This document shows positions 15,089 to 23,179 of a DNA stretch of 30,036 bases, in pieces (position 1 is the stretch's first letter; each line of letters starts with the position of its first letter). Source of the stretch: CAXXOK01 sp964497495 (GTDB taxonomy: Bacteria; Bacillota; Clostridia; Christensenellales; Aristaeellaceae); NCBI GenBank assembly GCA_964497495.1, contig CAZCCZ010000041.1:1-30036 (forward strand), given 5' to 3'. The translations under genes and the position numbers were made by a program. The notes under the pieces are model-generated. The model had not been told where the DNA came from. It did no database searches and saw nothing but the letters and a program-made list of their open reading frames with translations.

Positions 15089-17131
15089 TTACGACCCGCC
15101 CAGCGCCGAACGCGGGATGAACGCGCGGCAGGGCTGATCTTTATACGTGGTTTCCATGTAGGCCCAGTCCGTGCCGAGGAAGGCCAGCAGCTTCACCGTG
15201 TCGCCTTTCTGGAGCGAAAAGAGCTTGCCTTTGCCCAGCAGCGGATCGTCCGTAGCGGAGGTGTTTTTGATCAGCGGAACCTCGATGGCCGTAAACTGGA
15301 GCGCGGCCACGTTCGCCTTGTCGGCCAGCGTTGCGGCGGAAATATAACCGATGCGGCCCTTGGAACCGTTGCCGATGGCATAGCCCACCAGCACCCAGTC
15401 CCCGGCGACGCCGTAAATTGAAACAGTGTCGTCGGTGGTGACCTGTGCCTTGCTGTTTCGGTAACTGTTTTCGTCCGGCGCGCTGTACACCTTCATCGTC
15501 TGCCGCTTCTCGAAGCCTGCGTTGCTCAGCACCGCCAGCGTCGGCGCGGTCTGCGCGGCCGCCTCGTAGGGGGACAGCGTGGGCGTCGGCGACGGGGAAG
15601 GCGTGGGCGTGGGCGTCGGCGTTGGCGTGGGCGTGGGGGTGGGCGACGGCGTCGGGGCCGGAGAAGGCGTTGGCGTTGGAGTGGGGGTTGGCGTGGGGGA
15701 AGGGGTTACGAATTCAGCCAGCGAGATTTCGGAACCGCTGCGGTTGAGCACGTACCCGACCTTCGAGCCGTCTTCCAGGGTTACGGTAAAGGCGTTGCCG
15801 CCCAGGGAAACGCCGCCGGAGATCTCCGCGTTTTCCACGGAGCCGTTCGCCACCGTATAGGGGGAAACTTCGATGGTCAGCAGCCGTCCGTCCGCCGTGA
15901 ACTGGTAATAGGTGTTCCCGTCCGTGCCCAACTGCTTCCACAGCCCCTGCGTCAGGAAAGAAACGATTTCCGCGTCGCTCCCGGAAACGTGCATGGGCGT
16001 GGGCGTCGCCACGGCGCTCCGCGGCGGGAGGGTGAAGGCGGCGGAAGGCGCCGCGGACGGCATCGCGTCCTCCTGCGGCGCCGCGTCCGCGGGCACGCTC
16101 GCGGCGATGAGGGACAGGGTGTCGTAATCGCTGATTTCGGGCTCGAAGGTCAGCGACAGGCCTTCCGCCGTACGCGCCACCGTCGCGCCCTGGTCGGGCC
16201 GCTCGGCGGAATCCAGCGCGAGCGTGGCGCCCTGCACGGCGTACCGTACGAAAAGCGGCTCCGCGCCGGTGGGGTCGGTCACGCTGCCGTCGGGCAGAAA
16301 ACGGAGGTAGTGGTCGCCCGCTTTCCAGTCGCTGGCGGTTAGCGCCTGCTGCAGCTCCGCGCCTTCCAGTGCGGCCGGGGCGTCCGCGGCCGTATCCGGC
16401 GCGGTTTCCGCGGCTGTCCGGGTGCCGCCCGTAAGCACGTCGGAGAGCGTAAGCCCAAGCTGATCCCACGGGATATCCACCACGGCCTCGTCGGTGGTCA
16501 CGGCCCCGGCCGCGTACAGGCAGCGAAACGCCCCCGTGAAAATATAGTAGGAGTTGGGCGGCGGCACCTGCGAAGCGTCGGTGACGATCGCAAGCCCCTG
16601 CGCGCTTTCCTGCGTGAACACGGCGTTGCGGATGGCCGCGTCCACCGCGTCGCGCGGGTCGCCAAACAGGTCGTACACCGTGAGCTCGCGTTGCCCGGCC
16701 AGGTCGATGAGACGGTAAAAGAAAAGGAGTTCGTCAAGCGAGCCGTCCGCCGCGCGGTTGAGCACCGACGCCTCCACGGACAAAACGCCGCCGAAATCCA
16801 TGCCGGCCGCGAAATACGTGCGCACGCTGTCCTTTTTCCCGTTTGCGTACGCGCCTGAGTCGGCGCTGAACGGCGCGGTTTTCGTAAGCGCCAGAAGCGG
16901 CGCCGTAACGGCGGCGGCCAGGTATTGCTGCAACGCCGCGTCCTCGCATTCGAACGCCGGATACTCCGTCTTGTAGCTGAACGTTTCGTCTTCCCGGGCG
17001 TCCTTCACGCGGAATACCGTTACCCCGTTCTTTTCCAGCTCGACCGTCCGGACGCCGCCGTCGCCTTCGGCCGAGGCGAAGGAGGCCGAAAGCAGGCATA
17101 CGACCGTCAGCAGGGCAAAAACTCGTTTCAT
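15089..17131 (-). CDS. Secreted protein with RsiV-like domain, Pro-Thr linker and two SH3-like domains
   Basis: A 680-residue exported protein. A signal peptide occupies residues 1-21 (MKRVFALLTVVCLLSASFASA). Residues about 40-235 resemble the DUF3298/RsiV fold (ELTVYDLFGDPRDAVDAAI, then FRCLYAAGAVTTDEAVVDIPWDQLG); this match is from memory and moderate. Two similar beta-rich segments follow (WKAGDHYLRFLPDGSV near 270 and LWKQLGTDGNTYYQFTADGRL near 400). Residues 476-518 are a Pro-Thr/Ser linker, then two bacterial SH3-like domains reach the end (one ending RIGYISAATL, the other AFIPRSAL). AGGAGGG precedes the ATG. The gene starts 11 bases after the upstream membrane-protein gene, so the two are probably one operon and both act at the cell envelope. 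Ligand unknown. Confidence 0.82.
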   Translation of the reverse strand: MKRVFALLTVVCLLSASFASAEGDGGVRTVELEKNGVTVFRVKDAREDETFSYKTEYPAFECEDAALQQYLAAAVTAPLLALTKTAPFSADSGAYANGKKDSVRTYFAAGMDFGGVLSVEASVLNRAADGSLDELLFFYRLIDLAGQRELTVYDLFGDPRDAVDAAIRNAVFTQESAQGLAIVTDASQVPPPNSYYIFTGAFRCLYAAGAVTTDEAVVDIPWDQLGLTLSDVLTGGTRTAAETAPDTAADAPAALEGAELQQALTASDWKAGDHYLRFLPDGSVTDPTGAEPLFVRYAVQGATLALDSAERPDQGATVARTAEGLSLTFEPEISDYDTLSLIAASVPADAAPQEDAMPSAAPSAAFTLPPRSAVATPTPMHVSGSDAEIVSFLTQGLWKQLGTDGNTYYQFTADGRLLTIEVSPYTVANGSVENAEISGGVSLGGNAFTVTLEDGSKVGYVLNRSGSEISLAEFVTPSPTPTPTPTPTPSPAPTPSPTPTPTPTPTPTPTPSPSPTPTLSPYEAAAQTAPTLAVLSNAGFEKRQTMKVYSAPDENSYRNSKAQVTTDDTVSIYGVAGDWVLVGYAIGNGSKGRIGYISAATLADKANVAALQFTAIEVPLIKNTSATDDPLLGKGKLFSLQKGDTVKLLAFLGTDWAYMETTYKDQPCRAFIPRSALGGS
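15577..15705 (-). repeat. Low-complexity Pro-Thr/Pro-Ser coding repeat
   Basis: Degenerate six-base units (GGCGTG, GGCGTC, GGCGAC variants on the plus strand) encode alternating Pro-Thr and Pro-Ser. This is a flexible linker between the lipocalin-like and SH3-like parts. Repeat number may vary between strains. Confidence 0.85.
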
Positions 17132-17142
17132 GCAGGGCCCTC

Positions 17143-19053
17143 CTATTTTTGTACGGTTAGCATCAGCGGATACACGGAAGCGGTGGAAAGCGCCACCGTT
17201 TCCGTCGTGCCGCCCTTTGTGAAGATAAAGTAATGGGAAAGCGGCAGGGGATAGGCCATCCCCGTGACCGTATACAGCTTATACGCGCCGTCGGCTTCCA
17301 GCCGCCAGAGAGGTTCGTCCGTCGCGTTGGGGCCGATGCCGTCGTAATCGAAATCGTACTGCCGCACGCCGTCCACGAACAGGCCGCGTTTTCCCGTCGC
17401 CGCGTCGCGCGCGACGACAGCCCCGCAGTCTGCGTACACGGACACGTCGTCCGCGACGCATAACTGGGTTCGGGCGTCGTCCAGCAGCAAAAGCCGTCCG
17501 TCGCTCCTGTATACGACACCGCAGGCGCAGCCCAGCACGGAGTTCATATCGGCCGCGTGCTCCCAGAGGGACATGCGGCCGTCGCGGGTAAGCACGTACA
17601 GCGCGTATCGTTCCTCCGGGTTGGTCACGTTACCCGTGTCCACGTAGGCAACGGTCGCGTCCGCGGTGAACGGATACGCTTTGGAGAACCACAGCGGGCT
17701 GAGCGCGCTGCCGTCCGCGTCCACGTAGTTGAACGTGGTCATATTCGCGTCGCCGATCAGCGCCCAGCCGTTGACCATGGGACCCAGCACGGGGCCGGCG
17801 CCCGCGTTCTGGGCGAAGCGCTCCGTATTCAGCAGGGGGTTTCCGGCCTTGTCGATCAGGTAGGGCGGCATGGCGGCGTAGAAAATATCGTCCGGGCACA
17901 CCAGAAAACCGTCCGCCGAAAGGCCCTCGTAATACCCCAGCAGCTTGCCGTCCGATGCCGCGAACAGATAATAATCGTATGTGCTTTTTCCCGTGGCGAC
18001 GCGCTCCACGACGTTGGCGCCGGTCACGGCGAAGGGCTCCAGCCCCAGGCCGCCCGCCACGGCGTTGATGTTCTTATTGGCGCTTGCGCCGACCTTCTGC
18101 GCGGGCGCGGCGTCGAACCCCGCGGCGGTGAGCTCCGCGCCTACCGCCTGCTGGACCGTTTCCACCGCGGAATCCCCGAACAGAAGCCGGATCTGCCGAA
18201 GCACCCAGTCCCTCTCCAGCCAGGCGGCGGCACCCAGAACGGCCAGCACGAGCAGCGCGATCAGCCAGCGCCGGAGCGTATGCTTCCTGCGCTCGCGCGG
18301 CGCGTCCGCCTCCACGCGGTAATCCCGTCCGTGCGGCGCGCCTCCGTCGTCCGCGCCGGGTGCGGCGGCCTGCCGCGTGCGGTACACGTTGGGCGAATAA
18401 GGCGCTTCTTCGCGGGTCGCGCGGTTTTCCTCCGCGTACGGGACTCCGGGCATTTCAAATCTGAGCGGCGGCGCGTAGCGCTCGCTCCAATCCCGGCTTT
18501 CCGGCTCCGCGCCGCCCTCCGGCCTCGCGTAAGGGCTGGCGTTCGGCGCGCCTTCCGCCCTGCCAACGTCGGGCGCGGATGGCGCGTATACGGGGCCGGG
18601 GGAGGTGTCCGCGTCGGCGTCGAAACGAAGCGGCGCGGACTTGCTTTCCCCGCCGTAAGCTGCGTCCTGCGCGACCGCGTCCTGCGGCGCCGGACGCAGC
18701 GGGTACGTCGTCTCGTCCCAGGTCGGGCGCGCGTACGGGTTTTCCCCGCCCGCGCGCCGCCGCCTTGCGCCGGTTTCCTCGGGCGTGGGGGCCGCCGTTA
18801 CGGGGCGCGCTTCCTCGGGGGCCGGTTCGTTGGGCAGGTAGTCCTCCTCGTCCCAGGTGCGCTGCGCGTAGCCGCGTTCGGGAGAAACGGGACGCGTCCA
18901 GACGTCGGCCGTCCATTCGCGCCGTTCTTCCGGGCCCGCGGGCCGTTGCGCGTAAAAAGAGCGCTCCGGCGGCGTTTCGCCGTCGGCCGCTCCGCGCCCG
19001 GGCCGTTCGGGTTCGTTCGGCTCGTATTCGTCGTACGGTCTGTATCCGCTCAT
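17143..19053 (-). CDS. Single-pass membrane protein with long disordered N-terminus and external beta-rich domain
   Basis: A 636-residue protein; the ATG follows GAGG at seven bases. Residues 1-260 are hydrophilic, rich in Pro, Glu, Arg, Ala and Tyr. They hold loosely repeated units (YAQRTWDEEDY, YARPTWDETTY, SPYARPEGG) and end in RERRKHTLRRW. One membrane helix lies at about 262-283. The external part starts with a region rich in Ala and Val, then has recurring beta hairpins (LFAASDGKLLGYYEG, LYVLTRDGRMSLWEHA, VVYRSDGRLLLLDD, GKRGLFVDGVRQYDFD) like a WG- or propeller-type domain. The basic-before-helix topology puts the N-terminus in the cytoplasm. I recognise no named family; a signalling or envelope-sensing role is only a guess. 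Upstream partner of the secreted SH3 protein. Confidence 0.75.
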   Translation of the reverse strand: MSGYRPYDEYEPNEPERPGRGAADGETPPERSFYAQRPAGPEERREWTADVWTRPVSPERGYAQRTWDEEDYLPNEPAPEEARPVTAAPTPEETGARRRRAGGENPYARPTWDETTYPLRPAPQDAVAQDAAYGGESKSAPLRFDADADTSPGPVYAPSAPDVGRAEGAPNASPYARPEGGAEPESRDWSERYAPPLRFEMPGVPYAEENRATREEAPYSPNVYRTRQAAAPGADDGGAPHGRDYRVEADAPRERRKHTLRRWLIALLVLAVLGAAAWLERDWVLRQIRLLFGDSAVETVQQAVGAELTAAGFDAAPAQKVGASANKNINAVAGGLGLEPFAVTGANVVERVATGKSTYDYYLFAASDGKLLGYYEGLSADGFLVCPDDIFYAAMPPYLIDKAGNPLLNTERFAQNAGAGPVLGPMVNGWALIGDANMTTFNYVDADGSALSPLWFSKAYPFTADATVAYVDTGNVTNPEERYALYVLTRDGRMSLWEHAADMNSVLGCACGVVYRSDGRLLLLDDARTQLCVADDVSVYADCGAVVARDAATGKRGLFVDGVRQYDFDYDGIGPNATDEPLWRLEADGAYKLYTVTGMAYPLPLSHYFIFTKGGTTETVALSTASVYPLMLTVQK

Positions 19054-19091
19054 TCGTTTACCTCACGCAAAAAGAGGTTATTTTCGTTTTC

Positions 19092-19120
19092 AATGTATCA
19101 CGCTTTCCCCCGTCCGTCAA
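19092..19120 (-). promoter_or_regulatory. Promoter of the two envelope-protein genes
   Basis: On the minus strand, TTGACG (19120-19115) and TACATT (19097-19092) are 17 bases apart, about 38 bases before the start at 19053. Confidence 0.7.
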
Positions 19121-19171
19121 GCGCGGGCGACCGGCGTACGAACCCCTTTCTGATGCGGGAAGTCGTATCCC

Positions 19172-19792
19172 TCAGCGTTTTTCCGCGAGCGACTGCGGGG
19201 CCGGAGCCTCGGCGCGTCGGATATCCGCCGCGTTCTTATAGGCGGGAACGCAGGAGACTGCCAGGCAGCCCGCCATGAGCCACCAGCGGTGCGTGCTCAG
19301 CAGCACGGTTGTGAGGCACGTGAGCATGAAGCAACCGAAAGCCAGCACGGAGCGCCGCTCGTGGGGCCGCACGACGACGACCGTGGAAAACAGGACGTAC
19401 CAGAAAGCCAGCCCGGCGGCGGCCCAACTGAAGGGAATCAGCCCGATCAGCGCGCCGAACGCGGTGGCGATCGCCTTGCCGCCTCGGAAGGGATACGCCC
19501 AAGCCAGCGCGTGCCCCAGCACCGGCGCGAGCATCACGGGGCAGAGCAGCGGCGTATCCGGCCCCAGCAGGCGGGAAGCGACCAACACGGGCCAAACGCC
19601 TTTAAAAATGTCCAGCGCCACGCACGCGAGCCCCACGGGAAGCCCCGCCGCGCGGATGGCGTTGACGGAACCGGGGTTATGGTCGGGGGAGACGGCGACG
19701 ACGTCCACGTGTTTCAACCATAAGGGAAGATGATAGCTGAATAATATGCTTCCGGACAGAAAACCCAGAACGGTGAGCAACAGGCCGGTCAT
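19172..19792 (-). CDS. plsY: Glycerol-3-phosphate acyltransferase PlsY
   Basis: A 206-residue polytopic membrane protein. The three PlsY motifs are present: LGFLSGSILFSY near the N-terminus, DHNPGSVNAIRAAG (acyl-phosphate/glycerol phosphate region, about residues 37-50) and FRGGKAIATAFGALIG (about 100-115). It transfers an acyl group from acyl-phosphate to glycerol-3-phosphate, the first step of phospholipid synthesis. AAGGAGG lies 11 bases before the ATG; a TTG three bases further upstream is an alternative. The frame extends far upstream, but that part overlaps the glycosyltransferase gene in another frame and is not used. It probably shares a transcript with the glycolipid glycosyltransferase. 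Confidence 0.92.
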   Translation of the reverse strand: MTGLLLTVLGFLSGSILFSYHLPLWLKHVDVVAVSPDHNPGSVNAIRAAGLPVGLACVALDIFKGVWPVLVASRLLGPDTPLLCPVMLAPVLGHALAWAYPFRGGKAIATAFGALIGLIPFSWAAAGLAFWYVLFSTVVVVRPHERRSVLAFGCFMLTCLTTVLLSTHRWWLMAGCLAVSCVPAYKNAADIRRAEAPAPQSLAEKR

Positions 19793-19881
19793 CAACGGGA
19801 ACGCCTCCTTTGCGCAAAAAGGGATGAAACAACGTTTGTGTTCTGATGGTCTCCTTCTTTCAGTTGTTTTTCCGGGCGGTT

Positions 19882-21003
19882 TCAGCCGCGCCGTTCCGCG
19901 CGGGCGAGCAGCCAGCCGCAGATGTCCTCCGCGGCGCTGGGGTTTACGGTCGCCCGCTGGGCGGCCAGCTGGCGTTCCCGCGCCTTCCGGTCGCCCGCCA
20001 GCCGCACGGCGGCGGCGGCGCTCTCCTCCGGAGTCGCGGTGGCTACCGAAAGCCCCCGCGCGGCGAAAAAGCGCGCGTTGGCGGTTTCGCAGCCCGGTAT
20101 CGGCGCGGTGTGTACCAGCGGAACGTTTTTCACCGCCGCCTCCGTGCTGCTTAACCCTCCGGGTTTGGACAGGAGCACGTCGCAGGCGTCCATGTACAGG
20201 GGCACCCTGCGGGTGAAGGGGATGCGCCGCACGCGCGCGTTTTCGCCGAAACGCGCGGCCAGCAGCGTATCCAGCGCGGCGTTGCGGCCGATCATGACCC
20301 CTACGCAAGCTTCCGTCCCCGACCGGTCCAGCAGCGCGGCAACGATCTCCGCGACGTCCCCGAAGCCCATGCTGCCGGTCATCACCAGGTAGGCGGGGCC
20401 GTCCGCCGGAAGACCCAGCGCCGCGCGCGCCTCCGCCGTAGGCGTTTTTTGCCTGAAAGCCGAGGCCACGGGGATGCCCGTAACCACCAGGCGGCCGGGC
20501 GTAAAGCCCTTGCCCTCGTATTCCGCGCGCAATCCTTCGTGTGGGATAAAGAAACGGTCGATGTCCGTTTCCTCCCAGAAAGGCGAACAGGTGTAATCCG
20601 TGGCGACGCCGTAGAAACGCGCCTCCAGCCCGCGTCTGCGCCGCAGAAAGGTCAACGCTTCCGCCGGGAACAGGTGGGGGCACAGCACGGTGTCGTATCC
20701 GTTGTGCGTAATGTCTTCCGCCAGTTTCTCGGCGTAGCGGATGTTGGCCAGGTACACGGGTGATTTTCGCCGCGGATTGCTGAGAAATTCCCCGGCCCTG
20801 TACATGCCGCCGAACACGGCGGGCGCATACTGCGTCATACGGACGTACCCTTCGCTGACCAGTTCGGAGGTACGGGGGCGGCCGTAGGCCAGAGCGTCCT
20901 TCATTTCGCAGGGTAGCCCGCGCCGTGTGAACTCCTCTAGTAGCGCGCGCCCCGCCGAGTTGTGCCCCTGCCCCGTGTTACAGGATAGGATCAGCGTTTT
21001 CAT
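19882..21003 (-). CDS. Diacylglycerol glycosyltransferase (MGDG synthase/UgtP-like)
   Basis: A 373-residue GT-B glycosyltransferase of the MGDG synthase family (GT28, with MurG as distant relative). The N-terminal ILSCNTGQGHNSAGRALLEE (residues 5-24) is the family's lipid-acceptor motif; the C-terminal domain has VMTGSMGFGD and the nucleotide-sugar motif DVLLSKPGGLSSTEAAVKNVPLV. GGAGG lies eight bases before the ATG. It would add sugar from a UDP-sugar to a lipid such as diacylglycerol at the inner membrane face. PlsY follows 89 bases downstream on the same strand, so the pair supports membrane glycerolipid and glycolipid production. Confidence 0.9.
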   Translation of the reverse strand: MKTLILSCNTGQGHNSAGRALLEEFTRRGLPCEMKDALAYGRPRTSELVSEGYVRMTQYAPAVFGGMYRAGEFLSNPRRKSPVYLANIRYAEKLAEDITHNGYDTVLCPHLFPAEALTFLRRRRGLEARFYGVATDYTCSPFWEETDIDRFFIPHEGLRAEYEGKGFTPGRLVVTGIPVASAFRQKTPTAEARAALGLPADGPAYLVMTGSMGFGDVAEIVAALLDRSGTEACVGVMIGRNAALDTLLAARFGENARVRRIPFTRRVPLYMDACDVLLSKPGGLSSTEAAVKNVPLVHTAPIPGCETANARFFAARGLSVATATPEESAAAAVRLAGDRKARERQLAAQRATVNPSAAEDICGWLLARAERRG

Positions 21004-21050
21004 GCTCTTTTCCTCCGGTCGCAGGCCTTACGATCTATCCACAGTATAAC

Positions 21051-21082
21051 ACAAACGGGCCGCGCCGGGGCGGCCCGTTTGT
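21051..21082 (-). terminator. Terminator of the acyl-CoA synthetase gene
   Basis: A perfect 13-bp stem (21051-21063 with 21070-21082) ends on the minus strand in GTTTGT followed by GTTAT. It lies between the synthetase stop and the glycosyltransferase start. Confidence 0.7.
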
Positions 21083-21143
21083 CGTTTTCGGTTGTCCAGG
21101 ATTGGAAGTTTGTCCCATTCGAGCGGGCGGATACGCCCCCGCG

Positions 21144-22840
21144 TCAGGCCGTCTCGATGTTCGCCGCGGTCTGCAGACCCAGCTTTTCCACGCCCATTTC
21201 GCGCAGCTTGTATTTCNNNNNNNNNNCTGGATCTTGCCGCTGGCCGTCATGGGGAACTCCGAAAGTGTCAGGATATAGCGGGGGGCCTTGTACCGGCTCA
21301 GCCCCGCGCGTACGAACCGGATCAGCTCGTCGTCGGTGGCGGAACAGCCATCCTTGAAGATCACGCAGGCGCATACTTCCTCGCCGTATTTCTCGTCCGG
21401 CACGCCCACCACCTGCACGTCCCGCACGGCGGGATGCGTGTACATGAATTCCTCGATCTCGCGGGGGTAGATGTTTTCCCCGCCGCGGATGATCATGTCT
21501 TTCAGGCGGCCTGTGATGTGGAAATAGCCGTTTTCGTCCATGACGCCGATGTCGCCGGTGTGCAGCCAGCCGTTTTCGTCTACGGCCTGCCGGGTGGCCT
21601 CCGGCATTTTATAGTACCCCTTCATCACGTGGTAGCCGCGGGTGACGATCTCCCCCGGCGTGCCGCGCGGCACCTCCAGCCCGGTTTCGGGGCTGATGAT
21701 CTTCCCCTCGGTGTGGGGCAGAAGCCTGCCCACGGTGGATACGCGCAGTTCCAGCGGGTCGTCAGTGCGGCTCATAGTCATGCCCGGGGAACACTCCGTC
21801 TGCCCGTAGGTGATGGTGAGCTCCGACAGGTGCATCTTCCCCGTAACGTCCTTCATGGTCTTGATGGGGCAGGGGCTGCCCGCCATAATGCCCGTACGCA
21901 GGTGGGAAAAATCGAAATGGTCGAACTCCGGATGCTCCAGCATGCCGATGAACATGGTGGGCACGCCGTGCACGGCGGTGCAGCGTTCTTTTTCGAGGAT
22001 TTCCATTTCCTGAAGCGGGTGGTAGCGGCTCATGAGCACCATCGTGGTGCAGTGCGTAAGGCAGCTCATCACACCCAGCACGCAGCCGAAGCAATGGAAC
22101 AGCGGTACGACGATCAGCAGCCGGTCGTCGCCGGTAAACTTCATGCAGTCGCCCATGAACTGTCCGTTGTTGGTGATGTTGTAGTGCGTCAGCATCACGC
22201 CTTTAGGGAAGCCCGTGGTGCCGCTGGTGTACTGCATGTTGATGACTTCGTGGGTCGTCTGCCCCGCGATGATCGCCTCCACCACGTCCTCCGGCACCGT
22301 TTCGGCCAGCGCGTACAGGTCGTCGAAGGCGTGCATGCCCCTGGGTTTGCGGCTGCAATCCCCGATGAGCACCACGCGCTTCAGAAACGGCAGCTTCGCT
22401 TCCCCGATCTCGTCCGGGTCTTCGGTCAGAAGGCCGGGCATCAGGCCGGTGATGTGGGCGATATAATCGTTATCCTTCACTTCCGGCACCATCACCAGCA
22501 TCTTGGCGTCGCTCTGGGTCAGCAGGTAATTGAGCTCGTATTGCTTGTAGTTGGTGTTGACGGTCACCAGGATCGCGCCCAGCTTGGCGGAGGCGAACAT
22601 GATGAGCATCCACTCCGGCACGTTGGTCGCCCAGATCGCCACGTGGTCACCCTTGCGGATGCCCATGGCGTACAGGCCGCGCGCCACTACGGTCGTGCGA
22701 CGGTCGAACTCCTTCCAGCTCCAGCGCACGCCGAATTCCGGCGCGACGATGCAATCGTTGTCCGGCAGGCGTTCGGCGTTGCGCCGCAGCAGCCCGGGAA
22801 CCGTATATTCGTGCAGATCTTCCGTCGGGATAAAGGTCAT
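21144..22840 (-). CDS. Acyl-CoA synthetase (AMP-forming, FadD/YngI-like), interrupted by an N-run
   Basis: Adenylate-forming CoA ligase. The ATG at 22840 follows AGGAGGAGGG. Motifs: P-loop YTSGTTGFPKGV (from residue 204), TYGQTECSP, WLHTGDIGVMDENGY, GRLKDMIIRGGENIYP and the catalytic lysine in TASGKIQ (K536). The N-run at 21217-21226 follows the Q. Joining the flanks with a one-base overlap gives GKIQKYKLREMG, an intact protein of about 561 residues. It activates a free carboxylic acid with ATP and CoA; chain type is not readable, although the YngI-like family takes short to medium or branched acids. A complete T-box leader immediately upstream is very unusual for this enzyme. Confidence 0.93.
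21217..21226. other. Scaffold gap of ten N inside the acyl-CoA synthetase gene
   Basis: Exactly ten N. Coding before it stops at a complete Gln codon, and coding after it resumes with one surplus G before AAATAC. A one-base overlap restores the frame and the conserved GKIQKYKLRE segment. Confidence 0.9.
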
Positions 22841-22863
22841 ATCGCGCCCTCCTCCTGGTAAAT

Positions 22864-22904
22864 GAAAAGGCTCCGTCTCCGATATGAAATCGAAGACGGA
22901 GGCC
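22864..22904 (-). terminator. T-box regulated terminator
   Basis: On the minus strand, a stem built from CCTCCGTCTTCGAT and ATCGGAGACGGAG around TTCAT is followed by CCTTTTC. It directly follows the T-box sequence and lies 24 bases before the acyl-CoA synthetase start. Confidence 0.88.
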
Positions 22905-23107
22905 TGTGCTTCCGCGGTACCACTTCGCTTGGAGCCTGCGCTCCCGCTCGTTACGGCTTTATCGGGCCTGCCCGTCCGCCGGTACTGTCGTTCCCGTCGG
23001 CCGCTCGCGGGGGAGTAGGTCTGCGCCGCCTTTGCGTCTCGCACCGTCCGACGTTTCTCTTTAAAAGGCGTTCGCGCTCGCCGCGCCCGTTCATCGCGTT
23101 TGGAATT
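22864..23107 (-). promoter_or_regulatory. T-box riboswitch leader
   Basis: A 240-base leader reads tRNA charging. Seen in order on the minus strand: a stem I base with kink-turn strand GATGA (about 23095-23091) facing GA at 23006-23005; an AAAGAGA bulge (23062-23056); a distal hairpin CGTC/GACG holding GGACGGTGCGA; the specifier segment AGACCTACTCC (23022-23012); stem III GGAGC-GCAG-GCTCC (22944-22931); the T-box core GTGGTACCGCGGAAG; and the terminator. The core's TGGT bulge would pair with a tRNA ending ACCA (discriminator A). The specifier codon is not certain: CTC or CTA (Leu), TAC (Tyr) and CCT (Pro) are possible registers. Uncharged tRNA would turn on the acyl-CoA synthetase. Confidence 0.9.
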
Positions 23108-23113
23108 GCGTTG

Positions 23114-23142
23114 ATTATATCCAATAGGAAAAGAGTTGTCAA
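23114..23142 (-). promoter_or_regulatory. Consensus promoter of the T-box transcript
   Basis: On the minus strand, TTGACA (23142-23137) and TATAAT (23119-23114) are a perfect consensus with 17-base spacing. Transcription would start near 23107. Such a strong promoter fits control by attenuation. Confidence 0.93.
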
Positions 23143-23156
23143 GCCCCCGAAAAGCG

Positions 23157-23176
23157 AAAAAGCGGCCCGGCCCGCT
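23157..23176 (-). terminator. Terminator after the minus-strand GNAT gene
   Basis: On the minus strand AGCGG and CCGCT pair around a GC-rich six-base loop and are followed by TTTT. It lies between the GNAT stop and the T-box promoter. Confidence 0.55.
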
Positions 23177-23179
23177 GCC

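Noticed and set aside
15577..15705. Repeat array that might suggest CRISPR or a minisatellite
   Set aside because: There are no unique spacers; it is the degenerate coding repeat of a Pro-Thr linker.
19793..20683. An upstream in-frame extension of plsY
   Set aside because: It overlaps the glycosyltransferase gene in another frame and has low-complexity Arg/Gly content. A good ribosome site and the normal PlsY start are at 19792.
21043..21048. TATACT (minus strand) as -10 for the glycosyltransferase gene
   Set aside because: The expected -35 position falls in the GC-rich terminator stem and reads GCCCCG, so support is too weak.
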